NCBI GenBank assembly: GCA_949878435.1
Contig: CATLAK010000020.1
Coordinates: 1 to 63,226, forward strand
Length of the DNA: 63,226 bases
Origin: an uncultured Lachnospiraceae bacterium
Lineage (GTDB): Bacteria > Bacillota > Clostridia > Lachnospirales > Lachnospiraceae
Reading direction: 5' to 3'
Part shown: in pieces, positions 16,661 through 26,070 of the stretch
Layout: the number at the start of each line of letters is the position of its first letter
How positions within the stretch are numbered: position 1 is the first letter of the stretch
Program-made: the position numbers and the translations under genes
Notes under the pieces: generated by a model
Database searches by the model: none
The model's input: the letters and a program-made list of their open reading frames with translations, nothing else
What the model was told of the DNA's origin: nothing

Positions 16661-17914
16661 ATGAAGGAGCAACAAAGCTTTAAGGAGAAAATCAAACGTT
16701 TATTTATCATTATGTGTGCTATTTTTGCATTTTCGGAAGTGACCGCGATTGTAGGAATGCTTGGCATAGGAAATAGAGTGATACATATCTGCCTGCATGT
16801 TCTGATACTTGGGGTTATTATCGTGATAGCCACCAAAGGATATCAGTTCCTTGCAGCAAACCTGATTGATCCCTTGATTGAAATGGATCATGCGGTGAAG
16901 GATCTTGCCAAAGGAGATTTGAGTGTAGAAGTCACATATGAATCAGACAATGAATTGGGAACACTTGCAGACAGTCTCAGACAGACATCCGGCATGCTCA
17001 AGGCGCTGCTGACAGATCTGACCGTGATCTTAGGAGAGTTCCGCAAGGGTAACTTTAATGTAAAAAGCGAGCATCCCGAAGCATATATCGGTGACTTTAA
17101 GGTGCTTTTGACAGAATTGGTAGCCCTGATCCAGGGATTTAGCGACACCATGAAAAATATTGACAATGCAGCCGACCAGGTGGCAGAAGGATCAAACGAT
17201 CTGGCAATGAGTTCACAGGATTTAGCACAGGGAGCAACGGACCAGACAGCAGCAATCCAGAGGCTTCTTACAAGCGTGACAGAGGTGACAAGCCAAGTAC
17301 AGGAAAATACCGCAACCACCGAAAAGGCGCATAACAATGCCAAAGTGATCGGCGAACAGGCAAAGATCAGCCAGGGCAAGATGAAAGAGCTGACAGAAGC
17401 TATGGAAACCATCAAAGAGACATCCAGCGAAATCAGCAACATTATTGTAGATATCGAAGAAATTGCATCCCAGACCAACCTTCTTTCATTAAATGCTGCC
17501 ATCGAAGCGGCAAGGGCAGGAGAGGCAGGCAAAGGATTTGCGGTAGTTGCAGACCAGATCAGAAAGCTGGCTGAGGACAGTGCTAATTCAGCTGTCACCA
17601 CCAAGGAACTGATCGACAAGTCTATCCGTGAAGTACAGAGGGGCAATGAGATTACGGAACAGACGGCAGAGTCCTTAAACAGCGTGATCAGCGAAATGGA
17701 TAACATAGTCCTTGCTGTTGCCAATATCCGCAGTGCTTCCGAGCAGCAGGCTGTCTCTGTAAAAGAAATCGAAAAGGGATTTGAAGCTATCAGCGCGGTG
17801 GTTGAGAACAATTCAGCAGCGGCAGAAGAGACTTCAGCAACCAGCGAAGAGCTGTCTGCACAGTCTGCTGCCCTCAAGGGAATGGTAGAACACTTCCAGC
17901 TCCGTGAAGGATGA
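16661..17914 (+). CDS. Methyl-accepting chemotaxis protein (short sensor)
   Basis: 417-residue receptor. Two membrane helices lie close together (about residues 12-32 and 38-60) with almost no extracellular domain between them. A HAMP domain follows (IDPLIEMDHAVKDLAKGDLSV), then a second HAMP-like stretch and the MCP signalling hairpin. Its tip is EEIASQTNLLSLNAAIEAARAGEAGKGFAVVA-like; the conserved core is seen at residues 265-300. It relays signals to CheA/CheW. Lacking a periplasmic-type sensor, it probably senses a membrane or cytosolic state. No other chemotaxis genes are in the window. Confidence 0.92.
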   Translation: MKEQQSFKEKIKRLFIIMCAIFAFSEVTAIVGMLGIGNRVIHICLHVLILGVIIVIATKGYQFLAANLIDPLIEMDHAVKDLAKGDLSVEVTYESDNELGTLADSLRQTSGMLKALLTDLTVILGEFRKGNFNVKSEHPEAYIGDFKVLLTELVALIQGFSDTMKNIDNAADQVAEGSNDLAMSSQDLAQGATDQTAAIQRLLTSVTEVTSQVQENTATTEKAHNNAKVIGEQAKISQGKMKELTEAMETIKETSSEISNIIVDIEEIASQTNLLSLNAAIEAARAGEAGKGFAVVADQIRKLAEDSANSAVTTKELIDKSIREVQRGNEITEQTAESLNSVISEMDNIVLAVANIRSASEQQAVSVKEIEKGFEAISAVVENNSAAAEETSATSEELSAQSAALKGMVEHFQLREG

Positions 17915-17950
17915 TACAGCGTATACCATAACCTGTGCAAGACCGATGTA

Positions 17951-19291
17951 TCAGCGGTACTTGCGCACGGCAAAGATACACAGCAGTGTCTGAACAGCCT
18001 GGCTTGCCAGCAATCCCCACAGGTACCCATGGATACCAAGGATGGGAATACCGAAAAAGACAAAGCCAAGGCGGACCAGAAGGCTTACCATGCTGTATAA
18101 AAACGTAAGCCCCGTTTTTCCAAGTCCGTTTAAGATACTGCCAAGGGTGCTGGCGATATACATAAGGGGACATAAGAAACTGAGCACGATGATGAAACTT
18201 CCGGCAAGACTGCTTTGATAGAGCAGGTTTCCGAGGAATTTGCCGGAACAAAGGAAAATCAAAGTAAACAAAATACCCAAAAGAAAGCCGTAGCGTATGG
18301 ACTTATGCACGGCTTTCTTTATGGTCCCCACATTGTCGGAGGCGTCCGCCTCTGATACAATGGGAAGCAGAAGCACGCAGATGGAGTTGGTGATAGCGCT
18401 GGGAAACAGGATAAGGGGCAGGGACATGCCCGTCAGAACACCATAAATACTCAAGGCGGTGGCGTTGTCGTAGCCGTAGAGCATTAGTCTGTTAGGAATA
18501 AAGATGGCTTCAATGCTCTGCAGAAAATTGATGATGACCCTGTTTAAGGATAAGGGGATGGCGAGCTTTAAAAGACGGCTGCACGCCGCATAATAGGATG
18601 GAGGATCAAAGGGCAGGAGCGCTCCGTAATGTTTTGGCACTACATGGTAGAAATGAGCCCGCACAGCAACTAAGGAAACCAGCATAGAAGCGCTTTCACC
18701 GATTACCAGCCCCACCACGGCAAAGCTGATGGTAGGGGTCATATTATGCTTCAGGCAAAAATAATAGATGACATAGACGCTCCCCACACGGATGATCTGC
18801 TCCGACAGCTGACACAGGGCAGGCACGGAGGTCTTGCGTATGCCATAAAAGTAGCCGTTGATGCAGGAATGAACGGTTGCCAGGGGGATAGAGAGGGCAA
18901 TGATGCGAAGCAAGGGTGCGGTTCGCGCTTCCAGCAAAAAACGGACCGCTATTTCATCGGCAAAGCAATAAATGAAAATAGTGCAGAGGATGGATATCGC
19001 CATGGAGATGACAAAACCGCAGAATAAATGTATGGAAGAAGAGCGATAATCTTTAGAAATCGTCTCCCCTGCCACATATTTCGAGATTGCAGTCTGCATG
19101 CCGGCGACCGTGAGTGAAAAGGAAAGCGCCAGGACGGGGGAGATCAATTGATAGATTCCCATGCCTTCTGCTCCGAAAATCCGGGATAAAAAAATCCGAT
19201 AGAAAAATCCGATAAAACGGCTTGCAAAGCCGGTGATCGTCAGAATAAGGGTTCCTGTTATGAGTGGATTATTTTTGCGTGAGGTGAACAT
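17951..19291 (-). CDS. MOP-superfamily lipid flippase (SpoVB/MurJ-like)
   Basis: 446-residue polytopic membrane protein with about 12-14 helices. The N-terminal signature (TLILTITGFASRFIGFFYRIFLSRIFGAEGMGIYQL) is that of SpoVB / polysaccharide transporters. Proteins of this group flip lipid-linked precursors such as lipid II or polysaccharide units to the outer face; SpoVB acts in spore cortex formation. It is convergent with the chemotaxis receptor (36 bases apart). The exact substrate is unknown, and a role for the glycosylation genes elsewhere in the window is only a possibility. Confidence 0.85.
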   Translation of the reverse strand: MFTSRKNNPLITGTLILTITGFASRFIGFFYRIFLSRIFGAEGMGIYQLISPVLALSFSLTVAGMQTAISKYVAGETISKDYRSSSIHLFCGFVISMAISILCTIFIYCFADEIAVRFLLEARTAPLLRIIALSIPLATVHSCINGYFYGIRKTSVPALCQLSEQIIRVGSVYVIYYFCLKHNMTPTISFAVVGLVIGESASMLVSLVAVRAHFYHVVPKHYGALLPFDPPSYYAACSRLLKLAIPLSLNRVIINFLQSIEAIFIPNRLMLYGYDNATALSIYGVLTGMSLPLILFPSAITNSICVLLLPIVSEADASDNVGTIKKAVHKSIRYGFLLGILFTLIFLCSGKFLGNLLYQSSLAGSFIIVLSFLCPLMYIASTLGSILNGLGKTGLTFLYSMVSLLVRLGFVFFGIPILGIHGYLWGLLASQAVQTLLCIFAVRKYR

Positions 19292-19416
19292 AGGTTACCG
19301 CCATAGATCCGTTATTGATAAATATATGCCTTCCTTTTCATTGACAGAACATAGGGAGGGTGCTATCATAAAAAATAAAAGCCTAGTAATGCAGTAGGAA
19401 TAGGGAGGAGCCAGCG

Positions 19417-20604
19417 ATGGATAAGATGATATATTTAGATAATGCAGCTACCACGAAGACAGCGCCGAAGGCGGTAGAAGCGATGCTCCCATATTTTACA
19501 GAAAAGTATGGAAATGCCAGCAGCATTTATCAATTTGGAGCAGAGAGCAGGCAGGCGGTTACAAGGGCACGCGATATCATAGGGGAGAGCCTTCATGCCG
19601 ATCCGGCTGAGATTTATTTTACGGCGGGCGGTTCGGAGGCGGACAACTGGGCGCTCATAGCGGCGGCAGAGTGTTATGAGGAGAAAGGAAAACACATCAT
19701 AACATCTAAGATTGAGCACCATGCCATTCTCCACACCTGTCAGTACTTGGAAAAGAAAGGATATGAAGTCACCTACATCGATACAGACGAAGACGGCATC
19801 GTTAAGGTGGAAGATCTAAAGAAGGCAATCCGGCAGGATACGATTTTAATTTCCGTCATGTTTGCCAATAATGAGATCGGTACCATACAGCCGATTGCTG
19901 AAATCGGTAAGATTGCCCGGGAAAAGGGTATCTTGTTCCACACCGATGCTGTGCAGGCATACGGACACGTACCCATTGACGTGGAAGCACTTTCCATTGA
20001 TATGTTAAGTGCCAGCGGACACAAGTTAAATGGACCAAAGGGCATTGGCTTTTTATATATCAGAAAAGGTGTCAAGATTCGTTCCTTCATTCATGGCGGC
20101 GCGCAGGAGCGGCGCAGAAGGGCAGGCACCGAAAACGTACCGGGCATTGTGGGACTTGGCACGGCGGTGCAGTTAGCTTTCGGGCAGATGGAAGAGCGGA
20201 TGGAAAAGGTATCGCATCTTCGGGATTACCTGATAGAGCGGATTGAAAAAGAAATCCCCTATTGCCGCCTCAACGGAGACAGAAACAGGCGCCTGCCCAA
20301 CAATGTAAATTTCAGCTTCAGATTTATAGAGGGAGAATCCCTTCTGATCATGCTGGATATGAAAGGAATCTGTGCGTCCAGCGGCTCAGCATGCACGTCG
20401 GGGTCTTTAGACCCGTCCCATGTGCTTTTAGCAATCGGGCTGCCTCATGAGATTGCCCATGGCTCCCTGCGCCTTACCTTAAGTGAGGAAAATACCCTGG
20501 AAGAGATGGATTATGTGGTCGGCGCAATCAAGGAAGTGGTGGACAGGCTGCGGCAGATGTCGCCCCTTTATGAGGACTTTGTAAAAAAGGAACAAAAGCA
20601 GTAG
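19417..20604 (+). CDS. nifS: Cysteine desulfurase (NifS/IscS family)
   Basis: 395-residue PLP enzyme that removes sulfur from cysteine as a persulfide for Fe-S clusters and tRNA thiolation. It has YLDNAATTKT at the N-terminus, HTDAVQAYG, the PLP lysine Lys203 in SASGHKLNGPKG and the catalytic Cys326 in CASSGSACTSGS. The length is normal. GGGAGGAG precedes the ATG. It is first in a three-gene operon with the scaffold protein (13 bases later) and mnmA (3 bases later), which points to both cluster assembly and delivery of sulfur to MnmA. Confidence 0.95.
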   Translation: MDKMIYLDNAATTKTAPKAVEAMLPYFTEKYGNASSIYQFGAESRQAVTRARDIIGESLHADPAEIYFTAGGSEADNWALIAAAECYEEKGKHIITSKIEHHAILHTCQYLEKKGYEVTYIDTDEDGIVKVEDLKKAIRQDTILISVMFANNEIGTIQPIAEIGKIAREKGILFHTDAVQAYGHVPIDVEALSIDMLSASGHKLNGPKGIGFLYIRKGVKIRSFIHGGAQERRRRAGTENVPGIVGLGTAVQLAFGQMEERMEKVSHLRDYLIERIEKEIPYCRLNGDRNRRLPNNVNFSFRFIEGESLLIMLDMKGICASSGSACTSGSLDPSHVLLAIGLPHEIAHGSLRLTLSEENTLEEMDYVVGAIKEVVDRLRQMSPLYEDFVKKEQKQ

Positions 20605-20617
20605 AAAGGAAAAAGTT

Positions 20618-21055
20618 ATGTATAGTGAAAAAGTAATGGATCATTTTACCAATCCCAGAAACATGGGAGAAATAGAAAATCCCAGCGGCGTAGGCACCGT
20701 GGGAAATGCAAAATGCGGAGATATCATGCGGATCTATCTTGACATAGATGAAAACCATGTGGTAAAGGACTGTAAATTCAAGACCTTCGGGTGCGGGGCG
20801 GCGGTGGCGACCAGCAGCATGGCGACGGAGCTTGTTAAAGGAAAGACCATTGAGGAGGCGCTCACAGTGACTAACAAGGCAGTGATGGAGGCACTTGACG
20901 GACTGCCTCCCGTGAAGGTACATTGCTCTCTTTTGGCGGAAGAAGCCATTCATGCAGCACTGTGGGATTATGCCCAGAAAAATGGCATTAAGATTGAAGG
21001 GTTAGCGGAACCGAAAAAAGATATTCACGAAGACGATGAGGAAGAAGCGTACTGA
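20618..21055 (+). CDS. nifU: NifU/IscU-like Fe-S cluster scaffold protein
   Basis: 145-residue scaffold. It opens with YSEKVMDHFTNPRNMGEIENP. The three cluster-binding Cys are in GNAKCGDIM, KTFGCGAAVA and KVHCSLLAEEA. It receives sulfur from the adjacent NifS and assembles clusters for transfer to target proteins. It is the middle gene of nifS-nifU-mnmA. The C-terminal tail is acidic (KDIHEDDEEEAY). Confidence 0.94.
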   Translation: MYSEKVMDHFTNPRNMGEIENPSGVGTVGNAKCGDIMRIYLDIDENHVVKDCKFKTFGCGAAVATSSMATELVKGKTIEEALTVTNKAVMEALDGLPPVKVHCSLLAEEAIHAALWDYAQKNGIKIEGLAEPKKDIHEDDEEEAY

Positions 21056-21058
21056 TTT

Positions 21059-22132
21059 ATGAAAAAAAAAGTGGTAGTGGGTATGTCGGGAGGTGTGGAC
21101 TCCTCCGTGGCAGCCTTTTTATTAAAAGAGCAGGGGTATGATGTGATCGGTGTCACCATGCAGATCTGGCAGGAGGAAGATCCGGTCTTAGCGGAAGAAA
21201 ACGGAGGATGTTGCGGCTTGTCTGCTGTGGAGGATGCCCGCAGGGTGGCGCAGATGCTGGATATCCCTTATTATGTAATGAATTTCAGAAAAGAATTTCA
21301 GGAAAAGGTAGTGGACTACTTTATTTCCGACTACCTTGCCGGAAGGACGCCCAATCCCTGCATTGCCTGCAACAGGTATGTGAAATGGGAATCCCTCCTT
21401 GCGCGGAGCATGGAAATCGGAGCGGATTATATTGCCACCGGTCACTATGCCCGGGTTGAAAGGCTGAAAAACGGCAGATATGCAATCCGCAATTCCGTTA
21501 CCGCCCAAAAAGATCAGACCTATGCGCTCTACAATCTGACACAGTACCAGCTCTCTCACACGCTGATGCCTGCGGGAGCGTACACCAAGGAAGAAATCAG
21601 GGAGATTGCCAGACAGAACCAACTCCCGGTGGCGTCTAAGCCGGACAGCCAGGATATCTGCTTCGTGCCGGACGGCGATTACGCAGGATTTATCAGAAGA
21701 ACGGTGCCGGATCAAGTGCCCGGACCGGGGAATTTCGTGTCGGAGCAGGGAGAAATCTTAGGCACCCACAAAGGAATGATTCATTATACAGTGGGACAGC
21801 GCAAAGGATTGGGATTGTCCATGGGGCATCCAGTTTTTGTCTCGAAAATCTGCCCCGAAGAAAATGAAGTGGTGATCAGCGATCAGGATGTATTCCGCAC
21901 GGAACTTGTCTGCAACAAGGTGAATTTCATGGGGATGGAAGATTTAAAGGCACCTAAGAGACTTTGGGCGAAGGTCCGCTACGCCCATAAGGGAGAGTGG
22001 TGTACCGCTTGCCAAACCGGCGAAGATGAAATCCATGTGGAATTTGAAAAGCCTGTCAGGGCAATTACGCCGGGGCAGGCAGTGGTCTTTTATGACGGCG
22101 AATATGTTATGGGCGGCGGCACCATCTTATGA
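21059..22132 (+). CDS. mnmA: tRNA-specific 2-thiouridylase MnmA
   Basis: 357-residue enzyme that thiolates U34 of Lys, Glu and Gln tRNAs using ATP and persulfide sulfur. The PP-loop is GMSGGVDSSVAAFLL. The two catalytic Cys are in NPCIACNRYVKW and in DSQDICFVPDGDY. HYTVGQRKGLGL is the family signature. It starts 3 bases after nifU, so sulfur probably passes directly from the cotranscribed desulfurase. The length is normal for the family. Confidence 0.96.
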   Translation: MKKKVVVGMSGGVDSSVAAFLLKEQGYDVIGVTMQIWQEEDPVLAEENGGCCGLSAVEDARRVAQMLDIPYYVMNFRKEFQEKVVDYFISDYLAGRTPNPCIACNRYVKWESLLARSMEIGADYIATGHYARVERLKNGRYAIRNSVTAQKDQTYALYNLTQYQLSHTLMPAGAYTKEEIREIARQNQLPVASKPDSQDICFVPDGDYAGFIRRTVPDQVPGPGNFVSEQGEILGTHKGMIHYTVGQRKGLGLSMGHPVFVSKICPEENEVVISDQDVFRTELVCNKVNFMGMEDLKAPKRLWAKVRYAHKGEWCTACQTGEDEIHVEFEKPVRAITPGQAVVFYDGEYVMGGGTIL

Positions 22133-22194
22133 ACGGTCTGCCTGCCGCCCAGCACTGCGCCGCCTATCCCGAGTCTGCCTGCATCCATAGGACT

Positions 22195-23013
22195 TTATAT
22201 GCGGTGAAACTCAGGCGTTCTCTTTTCAAAGGTGGTGTAATACCGGAAACCGCAGGCGGTGAGGATTTCAGCTGCCCGGTCAAAGCCGTGGGCGAGGGCG
22301 TCAGGCGTATGGGCATCAGAGCCCACAGTGACAATCTCGCCGCCTAATTCCCGGAAACGCTTTAAAATGCCGGTACAGGGATTTAATTCCCTAAGCCCAT
22401 ACCGGATAGCACCGGTGTTAATTTCCAATCCCTTTTCTTTTTCAAGCAATGTCTCCAAAATCCGGTCCAGCAGATCTTTATACTTGTCATAACTGTAATC
22501 AGCGTCCTTATGCTTTCCATAACGAACCACATAATCCAAATGCCCATACACGTCAAAATTATCAAAAACCCTTAGATTATCCAAGATGGAAGCAAAGTAC
22601 TCCCTGTAAGCCTCCTCGTCGGAGCGGTTCTCATAAAAAGAAGGATAATAAGGATCCTTCCTGTGACACAAATGAGAGGAAGCAATAATAAAATCAAAGT
22701 CAAAACTCTTGGCATAGACGGCAAGCTCCCTCCGAAGATGCGGCTGAACGCCTAATTCCACGCCAAAAAGAACCTTAATCCTATCAGCATAAATTTCCTT
22801 TAAACGAGCCAGCTCATACAAATAAGAATCCGTGTTAAGCTCAAAACATCCTTCCTCTTCCGGCGCAAGATACACATAATCCATATCCATATGCTCCGTA
22901 AAACACATACAACTAAGCCCCAACTCAATCCCCCTTAAAATCATACCCTCCATAGACGCATCCGAATCCCCCGAAAAAGAAGAATGAAGATGAAAATCAC
23001 CCCTGACAGCCAT
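22195..23013 (-). CDS. PHP-domain histidinol-phosphatase family protein (second copy)
   Basis: 272-residue paralogue of the protein at 11251. Its metal motifs are DFHLHSSFSGDSD, FTEHMDMDY, GVELGVQPH, SSHLCHRKD, YGHLDYVVRYG and TVGSDAHTPDALAHG. The ATG at 23013 follows AAGGAGG, so the longer TTG-started frame is not needed. It is convergent with mnmA and has the long palindromic element just upstream of its start. Histidinol phosphatase activity is the family's known reaction; whether either copy does it here is not shown by context. Confidence 0.87.
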   Translation of the reverse strand: MAVRGDFHLHSSFSGDSDASMEGMILRGIELGLSCMCFTEHMDMDYVYLAPEEEGCFELNTDSYLYELARLKEIYADRIKVLFGVELGVQPHLRRELAVYAKSFDFDFIIASSHLCHRKDPYYPSFYENRSDEEAYREYFASILDNLRVFDNFDVYGHLDYVVRYGKHKDADYSYDKYKDLLDRILETLLEKEKGLEINTGAIRYGLRELNPCTGILKRFRELGGEIVTVGSDAHTPDALAHGFDRAAEILTACGFRYYTTFEKRTPEFHRI

Positions 23014-23071
23014 AACCAGCCTCCTTATATTTTCATAATTTAACGGCAAGAAGAAAGTATATTCCTAGCCG

Positions 23072-23190
23072 GAGTTCAGACCGCAAGGGGAGCGTATGGC
23101 ATATGGGAAGGGGCGGCTTGGCAGGAGACGGTGATATGGGGCGGGAGCAGACCGGGCATAGGCGGCAGCGTATTATGTGTTTTCAAGTCT
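23072..23190 (+). repeat. Left arm of 119-bp perfect inverted repeat
   Basis: All 119 bases are the exact reverse complement of 23355-23473. The arm is G-rich on this strand (GGGAAGGGGCGGCTTGGC and similar) and does not look coding. The match stops at single mismatches on both sides (23071 and 23191). Confidence 0.95.
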
Positions 23191-23354
23191 TTGCGAAAAA
23201 TCGGCAATTTCACTTACAGAATGTTAAACCGTCCAGGGTAAAATCGCCATGGATGGCGATTTTAGGAGCCATTAGGCAGGATGCCGTTTGGCTCCGACCC
23301 GTCCGCATTGAGCACCATTCACACATTCTGTTAGTGAAATCCGATTTTGAGGGG
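23191..23354. other. Structured core of the palindromic element
   Basis: The 164 bases between the perfect arms are themselves partly self-complementary. The outer pairing (about 23196-23223 against 23324-23349) is imperfect. TAAAATCGCC at 23239-23248 pairs with GGCGATTTTA at 23255-23264 around ATGGAT. GGAGCCA at 23265-23271 pairs with TGGCTCC at 23289-23295. The core therefore holds two tandem hairpins on top of the long stem. No convincing gene is present. Confidence 0.8.
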
Positions 23355-23473
23355 AGACTTGAAAACACATAATACGCTGCCGCCTATGCCCGGTCTGCTC
23401 CCGCCCCATATCACCGTCTCCTGCCAAGCCGCCCCTTCCCATATGCCATACGCTCCCCTTGCGGTCTGAACTC
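23355..23473 (-). repeat. Right arm of 119-bp perfect inverted repeat
   Basis: Exact reverse complement of 23072-23190. It ends 170 bases before the predicted gap promoter. No clear target-site duplication is seen at the outer ends. The rest of this gene-free interval (23474-23642) is AT-rich and holds nothing else I recognise. Confidence 0.95.
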
Positions 23474-23642
23474 TTTTTCCTCCCCTCAGTTTACCGAATC
23501 CATGCAAAAAAAACAAGACAATGTAAAATAAACGGACCAAATCTAAAAAGAATATTAAAATTTCCAGCAAAACACAATTATTTTTCATTTACATCTTGAA
23601 CTTTTTGGACAAATTAGGTAAAATAATCCTGCTGATAAAATT

Positions 23643-23671
23643 TTGACAATCTTAACGGATTGCAAAATAAT
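23643..23671 (+). promoter_or_regulatory. Promoter of gap
   Basis: TTGACA at 23643-23648, 17 bases, AATAAT at 23666-23671. A TAGGAGGAAA ribosome site precedes the ATG at 23707. Confidence 0.6.
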
Positions 23672-23706
23672 ATAAAATAATTATTCAATTTTAGGAGGAA
23701 ACTAAA

Positions 23707-24720
23707 ATGGCAGTAAGAGTAGCAATCAATGGTTTTGGCCGTATTGGTCGTCTTGCATTCAGACAGATGTTTGATGCAGAAGGTTATGAAGTAGTAGCAA
23801 TCAACGATTTGACAAGTCCTGAGATGCTTGCACACTTATTAAAGTATGATACCGCACAGGGCAAATACAAATATGCAGACAGCGTATCTTACGGAGAGGA
23901 CTCCATCACAGTTAACGGAAAGACAATCACCATCTACAAAGAAGCAGATGCTAAGAACCTTCCTTGGGGAGAACTGAAAGTAGACGTTGTTCTTGAATGT
24001 ACAGGCTTCTACACCTCCAAAGAAAAAGCAAGCGCACACATCACAGCTGGCGCTCGTAAGGTTGTTATCTCCGCACCTGCCGGAAACGATCTTCCTACCA
24101 TCGTTTACAATGTAAACCATACAACATTGAAGGCTGATGACACCGTTATTTCAGCAGCTTCCTGTACAACGAACTGCTTAGCACCTATGGCTAAGGCTTT
24201 AAATGATTTAGCACCTATCATGAGCGGTATCATGACGACTGTTCATGCTTACACAGGCGATCAGATGATCCTTGACGGACCTCAGAGAAAGGGCGATAAG
24301 AGAAGAAGCCGTGCAGGCGCTCAGAACATCGTTCCCAACTCAACAGGTGCTGCTAAGGCAATCGGACTTGTTATCCCTGAACTGAACGGCAAGCTGATCG
24401 GTTCCGCACAGCGTGTTCCTACTCCTACAGGTTCTACTACAATCCTGATTGCAGTAGTTAAGGGACAGGTTACAAAGGATCAGATCAACGAAGCTATGAA
24501 GGCTGCTTCTACAGAATCCTTCGGCTACAACACAGACGAGATCGTATCTTCTGACGTAATCGGAAGCACATTCGGTTCCATCTTCGATGCTACACAGACA
24601 ATGGTAGCTCCTATGGAAGACGGAAATACACAGGTACAGGTTGTATCCTGGTATGACAATGAGAATTCTTACACAAGCCAGATGGTAAGAACAATCAAAT
24701 ACTTCTCAGAGTTAGCATAA
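23707..24720 (+). CDS. gap: Glyceraldehyde-3-phosphate dehydrogenase
   Basis: 337-residue glycolytic enzyme that oxidises and phosphorylates glyceraldehyde 3-phosphate with NAD. The NAD site is INGFGRIGR. The catalytic Cys is in [12 protein letters not shown] (about residue 153). The C-terminal [15 protein letters not shown] is intact. It is first of gap-pgk-tpiA. Codon use is visibly biased (strong preference for a few codons), as in highly expressed genes. No cggR-type regulator precedes it; instead the interval holds the long palindrome. Confidence 0.98.
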   Translation: MAVRVAINGFGRIGRLAFRQMFDAEGYEVVAINDLTSPEMLAHLLKYDTAQGKYKYADSVSYGEDSITVNGKTITIYKEADAKNLPWGELKVDVVLECTGFYTSKEKASAHITAGARKVVISAPAGNDLPTIVYNVNHTTLKADDTVISAASCTTNCLAPMAKALNDLAPIMSGIMTTVHAYTGDQMILDGPQRKGDKRRSRAGAQNIVPNSTGAAKAIGLVIPELNGKLIGSAQRVPTPTGSTTILIAVVKGQVTKDQINEAMKAASTESFGYNTDEIVSSDVIGSTFGSIFDATQTMVAPMEDGNTQVQVVSWYDNENSYTSQMVRTIKYFSELA

Positions 24721-24731
24721 CAAAAGACCTT

Positions 24732-24761
24732 AAGGGTCCGGTCTTGTGGGACCGGACCCTT
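24732..24761 (+). terminator. Strong hairpin between gap and pgk
   Basis: AAGGGTCCGGTC pairs perfectly with GACCGGACCCTT around a 6-base loop. It is followed by TATTATATAA rather than a clean U-run. It may be a partial terminator or an RNA stability element that makes gap mRNA more abundant than pgk-tpi mRNA. Confidence 0.65.
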
Positions 24762-24826
24762 ATTATATAAGAGGACGTGCGAAGGCGCGTCATCCTAACT
24801 TCAAAAAATAAATGGAGGAAAGAATC

Positions 24827-26050
24827 ATGGGATTAAATAAGAAATCAGTTGATGATATCAACGTAGCTGGAAAGCGCGTCCTTGTAAGATGCGATTTCAA
24901 TGTACCGCTTAAGAACGGCGAGATTACAGACGAGACACGTATCGTTGCAGCACTTCCTACAATCAATAAATTGTTAGCAGACGGCGGCAAGGTAATCCTC
25001 TGCTCCCACTTAGGCAAGGTAAAGAACGGTCCCAACGAAGGAGAATCCTTAGCACCTGTTGCCAAGAGACTTTCCGAAAAGCTTGGAAAAGAAGTCAACT
25101 TCGTTTCCGATTACAACGTAACCGGCGAAGCAGCAACCAAGGCAGTGGAAGAAATGAAGGACGGAGACGTTGTTCTGCTTCAGAATACCCGTTTCCGCGG
25201 CAAAGAGGAGACCAAGAACGGCGAAGATTTCAGCAAAGAGTTAGCTGATCTTGCAGACGTATATGTATGCGACGCTTTCGGTTCTTCCCACAGGGCACAT
25301 GCATCTGTAGCAGGCGTTACAGAGTTTATCCGCGCAAAGGGCGGCGAATGTGCAGTTGGCTATCTGATGCAGAAGGAAATTGATTTCCTCGGCAATGCAG
25401 TAGAAAATCCGGTAAGACCTTTCGTAGCAATCTTAGGCGGCGCTAAAGTTGCAGACAAACTGAACGTAATCAATAACCTCCTTGAGAAGTGCGATACATT
25501 GATTATCGGCGGCGGTATGGCATTCACCTTCTTAAAGGCGCAGGGGTATGAAATCGGAAAATCTCTGGTAGATGATGAGAAGCTTGATTACTGTAAGGAA
25601 ATGATGGAAAAGGCAGAGAAGCTTGGCAAGAAGATCCTCCTCCCCATCGATACCACAGTGGCAGCATCTTTCCCGGATCCCATTGACGGACCTATCGATG
25701 TGGAAGTTGTAGATGCTGACAAGATTCCTGCAGATATGGAAGGTCTTGACATCGGAACCAAGACGGCTGAACTTTATGCGGACGCTGTTAAATCTGCTAA
25801 GACGGTTGTATGGAACGGACCTATGGGCGTATTTGAAAATCCTACGCTTGCAAAGGGAACCATTGCAGTGGCAAAATCTCTTGCAGAGACAGATGCAACC
25901 ACCATCATCGGCGGCGGCGATTCCGCTGCAGCAGTAAACCAGTTAGGCTTTGCAGATAAGATGAGCCACATCTCTACAGGCGGCGGCGCATCCCTTGAAT
26001 TTTTGGAAGGCAAGGAACTGCCGGGCGTAGTTGCAGCAGATGACAAATAA
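24827..26050 (+). CDS. pgk: Phosphoglycerate kinase
   Basis: 407-residue enzyme that makes ATP from 1,3-bisphosphoglycerate. It has [32 protein letters not shown], the C-terminal nucleotide site GPMGVFENP and [11 protein letters not shown]. The ATG at 24827 lies after GGAGGAAAG; the in-frame ATG 15 bases upstream overlaps that site and is not used. It is second of the gap-pgk-tpiA series and has the same high-expression codon bias. Confidence 0.97.
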   Translation: MGLNKKSVDDINVAGKRVLVRCDFNVPLKNGEITDETRIVAALPTINKLLADGGKVILCSHLGKVKNGPNEGESLAPVAKRLSEKLGKEVNFVSDYNVTGEAATKAVEEMKDGDVVLLQNTRFRGKEETKNGEDFSKELADLADVYVCDAFGSSHRAHASVAGVTEFIRAKGGECAVGYLMQKEIDFLGNAVENPVRPFVAILGGAKVADKLNVINNLLEKCDTLIIGGGMAFTFLKAQGYEIGKSLVDDEKLDYCKEMMEKAEKLGKKILLPIDTTVAASFPDPIDGPIDVEVVDADKIPADMEGLDIGTKTAELYADAVKSAKTVVWNGPMGVFENPTLAKGTIAVAKSLAETDATTIIGGGDSAAAVNQLGFADKMSHISTGGGASLEFLEGKELPGVVAADDK

Positions 26051-26070
26051 AGGTTAAAGGAGAAAAGAAA

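Noticed and set aside
16888..18069. 393-codon open frame antisense to the chemotaxis receptor
   Set aside because: Ser/Ala/Leu-rich mirror of the helical MCP coding strand; no start signal; the plus-strand gene is certain.
23103..23372. 89-codon open frame across the palindromic element
   Set aside because: It runs through one arm and the hairpins, has no ribosome site, and its sequence is explained by the inverted repeat.
23072..23473. Invertible promoter switch
   Set aside because: The core is itself nearly symmetric and carries no clear promoter, so inversion would change little; no invertase gene is adjacent.
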